Source: Arthrinium phaeospermum
Taxonomy: Eukaryota > Ascomycota > Sordariomycetes > Amphisphaeriales > Apiosporaceae
Length of the DNA: 64,000 nt
Reading direction: 5' to 3'
NCBI GenBank assembly: GCA_006503535.1
Contig: QYRS01000001.1
Location: 1,116,001 to 1,180,000 of the forward strand
In this document: positions 46,336-57,700 of the stretch, piece after piece
How the letters are laid out: every line of letters begins with the position of its first letter
Numbering within the stretch: the first letter of the stretch is position 1
Made by a program: the position numbers and the translations under genes
The notes under the pieces: model-generated
What the model was told of the DNA's origin: nothing
The model's input: only the letters and a program-made list of their open reading frames with translations
The model's database searches: none

Positions 46336-47329
46336 TCAATGGAGCATGCCGTGGAAAGCGTGTGCGAGATACGAGCCGGCATCTCCTTCTTCGACCTCCG
46401 CGTCCACATGGAATGACTTCATGGCCTTTTGGACCTTCTTCCCTTCCCAAGGTCTGCTTGTACCCAATGACAAGCAGGCCCTCAGCGCAACGTTCGGACG
46501 TCGTCGGTCCGGAACGAAACCAGTCCCAGTGCGCCTGCAACAGACCAGATCCAGAAAAACGACCTTGTTCTCGCGCGATTGCGCGGCGTTCATTGTCGAC
46601 AGACCAGCGTCTTGAAGACCTGCGTCGACGAGCAGTGGCACTGCCTGCTGAACAGCAGCTCGGTAGGGCGGGATGAGCGTGATGTCACAGGGCCTTACAC
46701 CGCGCGTCATGCCTAGATTGCGTAGGCCTTTGAGCGTGACATCAAACATGGCCGGGTTGTATTTCGACTTTGTTGACTTATCGAGCAGCTTTACTTCTTG
46801 GTTGGCAATGGTAACGCCGAGCTGGTTCCGATCGCCCAGCATGACAAGCCGTTCTCTACAGAGGAGCGGCCGAGCTTCCGACGACCGACGTGCCTGCCCC
46901 CTGTGGTTATTAGTCGAAAGCAGAGATGGATAGTTGACCGGGTTGGAGAACGTTGCGCGCGACCTTCTCGAACCCTTTCCTGTCAAATTCGATGTATACC
47001 AGAAAGACTTGCGTATGCATGTCCGACACATGCTGCCAGGCGGCTTTCTCCCCTGCTGCCTGCCTAACTACTTCGACCATCTGGTCCGCGACTACAGCTG
47101 CTTGAGCCACAGCTGTTGCGTCAAAAGATGTGGCAACGGAGATACACACTACGACGTAAACAGCGATGGCGCAATGGATGCACATGCGTTGGTGACGGCT
47201 GTAGTGCCATCCTCTGAATCTTGCTCGTCGTCCAAAGCTTCCTCGTGATCTCAGCCCTTGCCATGTACAATATTCACGCCTGTATAAGGTCAAAGAGAGG
47301 CCTTGACCCGCTGCCATGGCGTAAGTCAT
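46336..47329 (-). pseudogene. Relic of a superfamily 1 (UPF1/NAM7-like) helicase, C-terminal motor part
   Basis: Two overlapping minus frames (47329-46910 and 47031-46336) carry helicase-like pieces. They are a VVCISVATSFDAT segment, RLVMLGDRNQL (resembling motif III GDxxQL), YNPAMFDVTLKGLRNLGMTR, ITLIPPYRAAVQQAVPLL (motif IV region) and SRENKVVFLDLV (motif V, normally QGRE). After these come a decayed motif VI, GFVPDRRRPNVALRACLSLG (normally RRLNVALTRA), and PWEGKKVQKA. The TRA of motif VI is lost and the Walker B acidic pair is not evident, so the motor would be dead. There is no credible start, and the N-terminal Walker A part is absent. The relic lies in the gene-poor region. The missing residues point to a decayed gene rather than a single indel. 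Confidence 0.6.
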
Positions 47330-48230
47330 GGCCAGTTTGTATGCGTTCCTCGGACACAGGACTGATATTGAGCACTCTCACTGAAGTTCCCCATGGTAGG
47401 ACAGTAAATGCGTGACAGGAATGGTAGACTGGTTTGCCCGGTACTGTCTTCTAGTTACAACCTCATCAACTAAAACGGTGAGGTGTGCCGTTACAGGGGG
47501 TTGCGTTGGCTGTGTCGTTTTCGAGACCGAACAAGCCGTGTTTGGGACGGACAAAGCCCAGCCCCGAACCGAGGCCTTGACAAAAGCATCCCGGCTGTTT
47601 ACCGAGAATAAGCATACAATTCAGGCGTATCCCATACTCGATAGGTGACGGATGCGGAACTGGGCAAGCCTCTTGCTTGCGTTGAATCTGGTGATCGACT
47701 CCTGGGGAGTAGCCTCACAAACCATTCACGCGCCGGCGAGTCCCCAAAACACAATATGACGGATGATGTCGAAAACCTCACGGTCATCCCAGGTGGCCAT
47801 CGTGCGACCAACAGTGAGCCACCAGTGAAACCACGTCGGAGCAGCGGCCGTCAAGGGTACGTCGTGGCACCATCTCATCACATCGTGGGTTGGTTACACG
47901 ACAGACTGAGGATGCGGAGGGGCTGAAAAAGGAAGGGACGACTGCCGAGTTTGCTTGCTCAGCAGGCGGGGTGCATTTCTGTCTTATTAGTAGGGGTTTG
48001 ACGCAAGGGTTAATGGAAGCAGTATCAAGGACGAAGCCATGGGGAAATCAATGCAATGCGCGCTGGCCAATCGAGAAACAGTCTTCGCAAGCTGACTCTG
48101 ACGGAATGTAGTACTATGTAGTCAATGTATGGAGTGGTGGATGCAATGAAGCGAATCATCAGCAAAAGCCTCGCCTTTCCTCTCCCATCTTCTCTTACCC
48201 ACGCCTACCTACGTGTCTTGCTCCCTTTTT
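47330..48230. other. Intergenic, helicase relic to DUF4188 gene
   Basis: Only ORFs under 95 codons occur and none is recognised. The upstream (N-terminal) half of the helicase would be expected here, but I could not detect ATPase motifs in any minus frame. Confidence 0.4.
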
Positions 48231-49481
48231 TCAGTAGGGCTCGGGACCATACTTATCGTTGTCAGTGCCATCAGAACGGCCAAGACGGCCATTTGTCGTC
48301 TTCAGGTTCAGCTTGCGAGCATCGAATAGGGGCCTCGTCCAGCCGCCCTCGCACCTCACGGGCGCATCAATAGCTGCTGTATATTGTATCACCGGGTCAG
48401 CCCTTATCCGACAATTGACCCCCCTTCTTTTGTAAGGCAACAGGTAGATGCAAGATATCAATGGCGAGGTGAATGGAAGAGTGACTTGACTAACCTAAGC
48501 CCGACGGGTGGGCGTTGACATAGACGTTCTCCCAGTGGCCCGGCGGCACGTTGTACAGCTCGTGTTGGATGCTGAGGTGCGGGTACGTCTTGATGACGTC
48601 GTACCACCACGTCCAAGCCTCGCGGTGGAGGGGGCCGTGGGCAAAGGCGTGGATGCCGTCGACGGACCGAAAGTAGCACAGCATCATGAGCTGACTTCCG
48701 GTGTACTGTTCATTGGCAACAAGTGACGTCGTCTGACCGAGAACTGAAGAGCATGGTGAATATCTGTGTAAGCTAAGGATGCGATATGAGTATCGGGATC
48801 AGAACTTACAGCCGTAACGGTCTCCGTATTCCTTGTCGTCCTCGAGGGCGGCCCGCATCTTCTCCAAGAGGGCTCCCAACTTTTTGTAGCCGGGTGAAAA
48901 TGCACCCATAGGACTGTGTTTCCCGACCTAGTGGTTAGCTGCTAAGGGCTCTCTATCCATGTTTGGAAGGGCTTCTTTGGTTCAGGGGTCAGAAATGGGC
49001 AGGGGCGGGCAGCTAGACGTACTGACTGGTCCGCGCAGCCAGCATGAGCAAACAGACGCCATTCTCCGAGGGCGATTGCGGCAAGGCGCCGTCGGGGCCG
49101 GGAACCTGCGCCGTGTACTTGCCACGGATGACGCCCTCGGCCAGATTGTGCTCGACCAGACCAGCAGTCATGAGGGCAGTCTTGACCAGTCGGCAGAGCA
49201 GCAGCGCCGGGGCCGGCAACAGGGCGAACTGGAGCGGCAGACAGGCAGCGAGCAGGCATTGGACCACGGCGCCCATGGCCAGCCAAGTCGGGATGGTGAA
49301 GCTATCCCGTATAAACTGGGACAAATATGCCGGGTCAGCACTGGATCGGTCTTATCAAATGCATCACTCTGGATTGGAAAGAATGACATACCGAGTGGCG
49401 GAGGATCTGGGTCCGTTCGCTATCGCGTTGACCCCTGAAGGGCCAAGCGTAAGCTTTGAGCATGGGCGTGAACTTCATCAT
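48231..49481 (-). CDS. DUF4188-domain protein, five exons
   Basis: Minus exons are 49481-49392, 49315-49023, 48913-48810, 48743-48495 and 48373-48231, totalling 879 nt (292 aa) with all phases matching. The start is MMKFTPMLKAYAWPFRG. Exon 2 contains a hydrophobic segment (LAACLPLQFALLPAPALLL) that may be one or two membrane helices, and SENGVCLLMLAARTSHPMGA across intron 2. The DUF4188 core follows: FSPGYKKLGALLEKM, FLGQTTSLVANEQYTGSQ, MMLCYFRSVDGIHAFAHGPL and HWENVYVNAHPSGLG. The C-terminus is GRLGRSDGTDNDKYGPEPY. This fold is related to dimeric alpha/beta-barrel proteins and some members are named monooxygenase-like, but no activity is established. A second ATG directly follows the first; either could start translation. 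Confidence 0.88.
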
Positions 49482-50956
49482 GCCTTTCTATAGCGACATG
49501 AGAAGAAAAAGCTCCATGTGAGAATTGAGTTAACCGATGCTGAGATTAATGTCGGAGGTGGTGCGGCTTAGAAATGGTGTAGATGGGAGCAAAGCATTGA
49601 GTGTTATGTTTCCGTGCAAAAACTTGACATTGAATTGAATTTGATCAAGTCAAAGGACTGGTTGTTGCCATGCAAGTCAGTGGATGGATTGTTCAATCGC
49701 AGGCACTTCCTCCAACTGAGGTTGTCCCTAGAAAGTGAGCTTTGTTGTCTTCAATGCTGTCAAGGTAATTCAGGCCCGTGTTTGTCTCACGGGTTCTGGC
49801 AGCCTGGGATTTGACAAGACGCATCAAAAGGCTAGAGGCGTAAGGAGCCAGACCATTTTCATTTCACTTCTTCGCGTGTAGCAAACCGACAGCAAGAAGC
49901 ATGATGGTATCCCTTGCGTCAACCTCGGACCTTTCAAGGCTGAGCTTGGTATCGTTGGTTGGCTCCATGACCTCTCCATGACCTCAAGCCAACCAACACA
50001 CGGGAACAAGAAAGGCTGCAACGAGAGACGGGACGGCTTGATGGTAGGGTACATAGCCATGGTTCGATTGATTGATTGATTGATTGATTGATACACCGTG
50101 ATCTGTTTCCGTTGCTGAGTATGCCAATGCTTACTTGCAGTACCAAGCGCCATCTATTGGCAATTGTCACCAATTAAACAGTACAGGTGAGGTTGATCTT
50201 TGTGGCTGATCTTCTGGCTGATCATGCCCAGCTGGGCCCCTCCCGACTCGTGCAGTAGATTTCAACGGTTTCCCCTTTTAGGAAGGAGGGGGGTACTTTT
50301 TGCTTTTTCAGTGCATGCTCGACCTCAGTGGCGTGCACCCTGCATGTCAGTTTAGGTCATCGGACTGGGCTGTTTTCTGATCAACAGCGACGAGCTAATT
50401 ATGTTCACAATGGGATTCAATAACAGCACTGGGTCGTTTTGAAGATACGAATTGACATTCGATTCCAGAGGTGGTCATCTATGTAATACCCTAAAGTTTT
50501 CCAATCGCCGCGTTGCCCAGTAAGTTGGATGTGCGCCCAACGGTCGAAAAACGCCAAATTTCCCCCGCGAAATTTTGTAGATGCCCCAGCCCAAATTGTG
50601 TCCTTCTAGAATCTATGTGTCCAAAATGTCCAAGCAATAGCATCTGAAGCGCTGGTATGTCCAAATCAAGCGCCGATGGGGATATCGCTAATAAAACCCA
50701 AAAATTCAAGACCGCCCGAGAAACGCCAGGCCGTTTGATAAATAAACCCTTCCCAAAAATTGGTGAACCATAATGTCCACCCAGGTTCCCATAATAATTG
50801 AAATGTCGTCCGTAAGTAACTTTTTTTGTTGTTGTCGTCATGTGTCATGCGCCCGGGGGTTGCTTTCAGATTCTCGCTGTTGGCTGCTGTCCCGAATCGA
50901 GAAGGTAGAAAGCATTGGGCCAGCCATTGACTCTCCGCACTAGCTTTTCCCCTCAC
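49482..50956. other. Intergenic, DUF4188 gene to 78-residue gene
   Basis: This 1.5 kb has no recognised gene. It contains a (GATT)6 microsatellite (50066-50092). Two overlapping minus ORFs (50491-50841, 50666-50956) read as unstructured, unfamiliar sequence and are not called. Confidence 0.5.
50066..50092. repeat. (GATT)n microsatellite
   Basis: About 6.5 perfect GATT units in non-coding DNA upstream of the DUF4188 gene. Confidence 0.9.
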
Positions 50957-51361
50957 TCATTTCCTCGGCCCGCTGGTCTCGTAGTGTTTTACCGCGGCCT
51001 CGAGCTCGGCTAAGCTCGAGCGATCGCCGTAGGCGTTCATGAGGTTCTCCGCATGGTGCTTGGCAGAGTCGGGGGCCGAGGGAGTGCTGAACTGAGCGGC
51101 TTGGTGCTCGGTATGGAACTGCTTGAACTTGACAACGCCGTATCCTAAAAGACAGGAAAAACCCGCGGGTTAGCTCTCGGAACATTTGTAGGTAGTGAGT
51201 GGTTTGGGCGGCCGAGCTAGACAGCTGAAAGTGCCCGGGACCCCTCCTTTTGCCTGTTTGGGCAATTGGGGGGACAGCGGGAGGAAGAATAAGCAGGGAG
51301 GGAGGTACTAACCAATGCCCACAGTTGCGACAGCGACGGGAACCCTTTTCATGGTCAGCAT
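50957..51361 (-). CDS. Small protein of 78 residues, single N-terminal hydrophobic segment
   Basis: Minus exons are 51361-51313 and 51144-50957, totalling 237 nt in phase. The start MLTMKRVPVAVATVGIGYGV gives a short hydrophobic segment with a basic residue, suggesting a mitochondrial or membrane-anchored protein. The rest is soluble and helical with NLMNAYGDRSSLAELEAAVK and a C-terminal HYETSGPRK. Size and layout recall small inner-membrane subunits of respiratory complexes or ATP synthase, but I do not recognise the family. The intron (51312-51145) has a GTTAGT donor and a TTTTAG acceptor. Confidence 0.65.
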
Positions 51362-54300
51362 CTTGTTGGATTTGTTGGCGCACATTTTTGAAGTTCGAAT
51401 TTTCTTTGCTTTTCCTTCTTTTTGTCGCAATCGTACGATAGGGTTGCGAAAAAAAGAAGAAAGAGGAAAGAAGAAATGGGACGGGGGGTTTTAGTATGAA
51501 CGTACAGCTTCTTTTCAACACGACTGGCCCGATGCAGTTGGGGAAGATAGGCTGGGTACACGCCAGTGGTGGTGGAGAACGGCCGGGTCGAGCGTGGCAG
51601 AGACATGATGGACGGGTAGAATAGGCAGTAGGTTTTGCTCGGGGGTGGTGTGGCGCTAGTAGTACGAGGGGGATTGATCGTCCGTGGAAAGTTTAGGTAA
51701 TTTGAAGTTATCGTATGAGTACTGTATGTATGTAGTAGATGGTAGTAGTCTATGTGCAAAACTACTCAGGGTAGGGTCATGTGCGGTATGTATATGCTTC
51801 TGACTCCTTTGGGATGTGTGTGTGTAGTGCATACATATGTGGTGTGGGAGGCGCAGGGGGAATATATCGAGAGTTTAAATGACCCGAGGATTTTCAAGTA
51901 TCTGCAGGAGAATTTTCGAGTTTGGCTGTGTAGAGAGGCCCGGCCTGTGTGCAAATCTTTGCTTTGCGCCGCTGTAACTTTGCTGATACGAACAACTTCG
52001 AAGTCCGGCGGAAGCGTCCGAAAATCGAACGAGGGACATGCGAGAGTTATTATTTGTATAGGACGAGAAAGCAGCTCATTATGCTGAACAAGTGGAAATG
52101 TCCCGGGCTGGCAGAGCTGAGAGCTCGGTCACATTGTGGAGCGCCCTGGCGAGGTAAGTGCGAAGCTCGATGCGAATACTGGAGACGTTGCTGCTGGCGA
52201 CTCATCAAGTCATCTCGGAAGCGAAGCAAGACAACAGGAGACGGGCAGCCTAGCCAGTGTGTCCGCGGGCGGTGTGTGGATACCGGCGGTCTTCAGCAGC
52301 AGGGGGAGTGCTAAAACTGGAGAGAGTCTAGAAGAACTTGGCGGCCAGCAAGGGCATGTGTCAATGTTTAAATAGAATGCCAGCTAAGGATGAGATAGAA
52401 ACACGACAAGGGAGTCAGTCGGGGGGCGTCTTAAGTTCTTGAATACCATGTAGCCCAAACCTGCCAAGCGGCCAAGTTGACTGTTCGTGTGTTTGGAACC
52501 GCGGCAATGGGAATGGGGGGAAAAGACAATCTGCCTACGAAACGGGCGGAAGGATCGACGAGAAGGCACGGCGGTTGAATGCCGCCCTGCGCATCTTACC
52601 GTGCTTGCATCTTGCAGTTCGCCCATCTGCTGCCATCTCGGGCCAATTCTGGCGAGGATCCCTCCCAAAGAGACAAACCGACAGGGTGGGGTCGCCATCT
52701 CGTGCATAAAAAACAAGCAAATGCTGCGAGTTCCGCCAGTCAGACAACTTGGGCGGCATCGTCTGACATGCCATTATGATGTCGGCCCAGCGCCACCAAT
52801 GGAAAGCAAACAAAATACACGTACTCTGCTACTGCGGTGGGCTCTCGTCGAAGCAGGACTCGGGAGAATTCATGCAATCGCCTTTGCCTGTGATTTCTCT
52901 CGATCGATTTGGGCAGCTTCTTGGGCGAATTCCCTACCGACCACAGTAACTCTCCTAAAGGGCTAGGAGGGCCCGCCCAAATGCCTAGCTCCCGCCGGCC
53001 CGTTATATCCAGCAGGGGGGTTAATGCTGCTGTTTGAAGTCGCAAAGTCGCAACGGGGTGCCCACCCAGGCCCAGGGAAAACGGGTCCCCTAGAGTTGGA
53101 ACAGCTCACCAAGCTCACGCACTTGCAGCCAGCCGTCCTGTCCAGTAAATCATATGCATTGCCCCGATGTGAGATGTGTGATTCGCGTATTCTGCTTCCA
53201 GACCGCCCGGCCAGTAGCGACAAGCTGGCTGGGAATGATACCCTACCAGCCTGCCAGCTACCTACTTAGGCCGCCGCAGTATGCCTACGGGGCACACATA
53301 AACCACCCCACCTCTATCTCTTGGCCGTGGACCCTTCGATGGAGTTCTTGGCCTGCACCAGATCGACCCTAACCTGCCTCGAGTTCCAGCCAGGTCTCGA
53401 AACAGGAAACGGCAGTACATATCGACGCTAAGTGCCGACATGCTTCTTGGGCAACCAGGTGTCGAAACAACAAACGCATACGATTCAGATCCAGCAGCCC
53501 AAGGCTAGCATAGCAGACAGCGCCTCGCTCTCCTAGTCTTCTATGGACTGACTGCCCCTCGAGCCCGGCGGAGGGCGTTTCCCGCAGCCAAGACTACTGC
53601 ATGCAGATCGCATCTATCTACCAAGAGATTTTGATGCTATTTCCATCCCTTTCAGGCAAGCCGAAACCCAACATGCGGCAGTTGACATGCTGTGATCAGA
53701 ACGCCAAGAGGAAACTGACAGGACGAACCACCTCTGATTCGCGGACCCAACACGACTTCATTTTCCCAGCCCCTGAAAGCTCAAGCCAAGGAAAAGAAGC
53801 GGCGGGCGAGGAAGCAAAGCGCGAAAGGGGCGGAGGGGCCAGCTATAGCACCAACCATCTATCTCCATCTTGGTCTGGGTGGGCAGAAAGAAACCGAGAC
53901 AGCGAGACAGCGAAATACCACCCAATGGCGCTTTCAGGAACCCAACCGGAACCCCCCGTATAGCTGCATATCCAATAAGACGGTAAGCAAATAGGTGGTG
54001 TATCAAGTTGTGATCTACCGATGCCAGCAACACGGCCATACGGCCGCCTGCCCCTGAGTGGATGGATAAGAAGAGAAACCTCGGCCTAGGCTAGCTTCTG
54101 TAATGTAAGGTATGCATCCAGGGCTGTCCGTGTAAGCTTGCAGACAGATACCCAGACGGGCAGGCATAACAGCCAGACGACGGCGCGCACGCGGAAGCAC
54201 AAGCATCGATATCTTGCATATGCAGTGGAACCTTCGGCATCCGCCACAGAGGCCCAACGACACGACAACACCACCCGAACACGCAATGCACGCTATAGGT

Positions 54301-54730
54301 AGGAAAACCGGCATGCACTGTAGCTCGTGGTGCACATGTATCACCATAACCGGATGATGAAGAGGAAAAGGAAGCAAAAGAAATGCCGGCACGGGACGGG
54401 CATCATCTATCAGAATTCATTTTGTTGCCGAACAGCAAAACAGCAAGCAACGCGTGATGGGTGCGGTTGATGAATGACCAACCGGCCACTATGGACTAAT
54501 TATGTTACAGACGACCAGATAAAAATTTCCGAGCAACGCCATGGATCCATACCCTCGAGAGTCCTCAAACACCGAATAATAGCCGGGCGCCAAAAAAGTT
54601 GACCAAACAAACGTGTGAGCGTACGTGTGTGCGCGATCGATGCGTTATCGATGGCACATATGCGCGCCACTTACTCGCCAGGCGCATGCAGTGCAGTGCA
54701 GCAGCCAGGAACAGGAAGCAAGCAATGCTT
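51362..54730. other. Intergenic, 3.4 kb
   Basis: This is bounded by the start of the 78-residue gene and the 3' end of HIR3. ORFs do not exceed about 160 codons and none shows family motifs. The upper part (51400-51700) is leader and promoter of the small gene. I see no RNA gene or transposon signature. Confidence 0.45.
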
Positions 54731-57700
54731 TCAGTGCTGCGCCGTGGGACCTCCGACAATAACAGCCTCGATAGTATCGCCCGTTTCGCTTTCGGTCTCC
54801 AGCTCCTCGTCCTCGTCTTCTTCGTCGCCCTCCTCTTCCTCTTCCTCCTCTTCTTCGAGGTCTTCGTCAGCTGCTTGGTCGTCGTCATGCCCCTCCCCCT
54901 CCCCCATCTCTTCGTCCTCGTCCTCTTCGACTTGCATGCTGTGGTCTGCCGCCGGGCCGGGGTCTGACCCGGCTTCGTCGGCCTCCTCCTCTTCCTCCTC
55001 TTCTTCATCTTCCTCGGCGCCGTGGTCGTGGCTGTGGTCGTGTTCCTCGCCATCGTGGTCATCGTGGCCATCGTGATCCATAGCTTCGACTTCTTCCTCG
55101 CCTTCTTCTTGCTCCTCGTGCTCGTCTTCCTCGTCATCGGCGTCACCATCCCCTTCCTCATCGTCTTCCTCGTCTCCTTCCTCAGCCTCCTGCGTATTTC
55201 GTCGGATTAAGCCAGGGAACAAAAGCGCCGCTTCCTCGTCATCGAGTATATCATCCGGTACATCGCTGAGGTCGCTCTCGTCATCAGCCGAGTCGTGGAA
55301 GCTTCTCGGTGGGCTGCTCTCGTGACCTTCGTGCGCATCGTCGTCCTTCATCTCGACGTCGCCGTCCTCGCCGCGTGCCCCAGCAGCCTCGCCAGTCGGC
55401 GTGTGGCTGTTGTTGCGTGACTTGCTGCTCGAGACCGACGCCCGTGACTTTTCCCTCGTAGGCTTGGCCGGGCCGTCGATGGCCCGCATGACAGCCTGCT
55501 CGGCCTTGCGGAGCAGGTCCGGGCGCCTCACGCCGGCGCGACGTGGGCGGACGCTGGCTTCGTGAGCCGCCGCCGCCGGCCCCGCGGCGTCGGTACCGGA
55601 GTTCTCGACAGACTGGGGGTTGAGTAGAGCGGTGAAGGGGTTGGCCGGTTTCTTCTCCTTCTCCAGCTCGCCCTTCTTGATCTTGTTGGCCTCGGTGCGC
55701 TCTTTGATGAGTGCCTCGAGCGGCGGACCGGGTAAGTTCTTGCCGACCTCGAAGTAGAAGGCAGTGTAGCTATCGTAGATGAGGTCGTCCACGGCGCCGG
55801 CTTTCATGAGTGCTGAGTTAAGCTTCTTGAGTTCGACGGCTTCCTTGAGGGCCTCGAAGGCCGAGTGGTCCGACGTGTTGGCGTCGGTCGACCACTCGGT
55901 GATGCGTTCCGCGATGATCTCAAACTCTTCCTGTGACACGTTCTTATACACATCGTCGATGATGGGCTGGATCTTGTAGTGGCTGCGGATCATGCGCAGG
56001 TAAGCGATGCAACACGTCTGCCACAGGTCGTTAAAGTGATAGAAGTCGCCACCCTTCTTGCGGATGCGGCGCAGCAGGGCCTCGAAATTGGTGCGGTCCT
56101 TGAGCGTGACCAGAAGCTTGACCATGAAGCGCACATACTGCTCGGTGTAGACGTGATGGCGGCCGGGACGCTCGGCGTCGCACTTCCAGACGTTCATGAC
56201 CATGGTCTTGGTGAACATGGTTTTCTGGAGGACCTGGAATGCGGACAGGGCCTGGAGGACCTCGGGGTTTTCCGCCTTGTCGTCGAAGAGCAGCCGGGCG
56301 TGGCGCATAATGATGCGATGCTGCCAGTTGGACTTGTCCTTGTCCTTGAGATGGGAAAGCGTCTCGATCACGAAGGGTTCCCATTCCTCCGTGTCGTTGA
56401 TTTCTACCCGCGCTCCCTTTTTAATGGCGAATGGCTGGCGCTGCAGGATATCGGCCGCTTCTTGTGGCTCGAGGTCCCCTCGTGCCACCAGTTTATAGAC
56501 AACTGACACGATCTTGTAGTGAGGCTCGAGAATGGGATCTGTTCCAGAGCGAGGTTTGGGCAGTGCCCAGACAGCCTCGACCGACTCCTCCAGGGCCCTG
56601 ATGAGCTGTTTTACAGTGGGACGGCTTTGCCGGTCGTAGTGATCCAGAGTGGTGTATGGCTTCTGGTACATCTTCCAGATGCACTTGGCGCGCATGTAGG
56701 AATTCCTGATGCTGTTAGTACATTCTCCAGGTAACCAATGCGTAGTTGCTGTACTTACTTCCATTCCTTTGGCTTCACTCCCATGGCTTTGCGGAATAGT
56801 CTGGCAGCGTACTTCCACACCTTGTAATCGTCCATCTGCTCATGAATGATACGCTTGTATGTGCCTCCACCCTGGTGGCTGTTCTGAATGAAGAATCGTT
56901 CATGATCCGAGTGCTGGAATGGCTCCATGGCAAACGGTTCGCGGCTAGAGGCGTACATGCGCATACCGAACTTGTGGTACAGCTCGTGGATGGCCTCGAT
57001 ACCCTCCGTATCGCCCGGTTCAGGCAACGCTTTCCAGGAGTGAGATAGCGCAAGGGTGTAACAGTGGATGGCATTGCGCTGGTATTTAACAAGTTCTGCG
57101 CGCTCCTTGTTCATCTTGTCGGCGGTCCACAGGACCGACTCGTCCAGCTCGTAGTCGAAGCACTCGGCCAGCCGGAACCACGCGTCCCATTGGTCGGGGG
57201 TGAACTGGAGCTGCTGTCGAAGGAACGTTGCGCCGATCCGAAGGTCATCAGTCGCGCCGGGGGTCTGTCTGCGGTTGAGATCGACACCCTTAAACTTGCT
57301 AAAAGCGATCATACCAAGTAAGAAGAACCACCCGTGGCGCGCGAGCGAGCTGTCGGGCGTGTTGACCGCAACAGCATCGATTGTAAGGCCACCCTTGAGA
57401 GCTTGGTACAGCCGGAGCGGATGAACCGGTCTCTTGAGGAACTCGGTAAAGTTTCGCAGATTGTGTATCGTCTGCTGATTTGACTTGGTCTGGCCGATTG
57501 CTTGCTGCATGTGCTCAATGGTACCCTTCAAGTCAGACTTCAGGAGGTCCTTCATTGACATATGGTTTGCCAGAACAATAATCTTCTCGACCAATGCAGC
57601 AGCATTGCGCCTCTCGAGCTTCTCTGGTGGGCAGTTGTGATCCTCAACCTCCCAAGTACCAATGCCCTTGAGGCCGTAGAGGTCAAATAGGACTTGACCA

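Noticed and set aside
50066..50092. GATT array considered as a CRISPR-like or telomere-like repeat
   Set aside because: It is a simple 4-bp microsatellite without spacers and is not the fungal telomere unit.
50491..50956. Two overlapping minus-strand ORFs (116 and 96 codons)
   Set aside because: They are mutually incompatible frames with low-complexity, unfamiliar sequence and no splice or promoter context.
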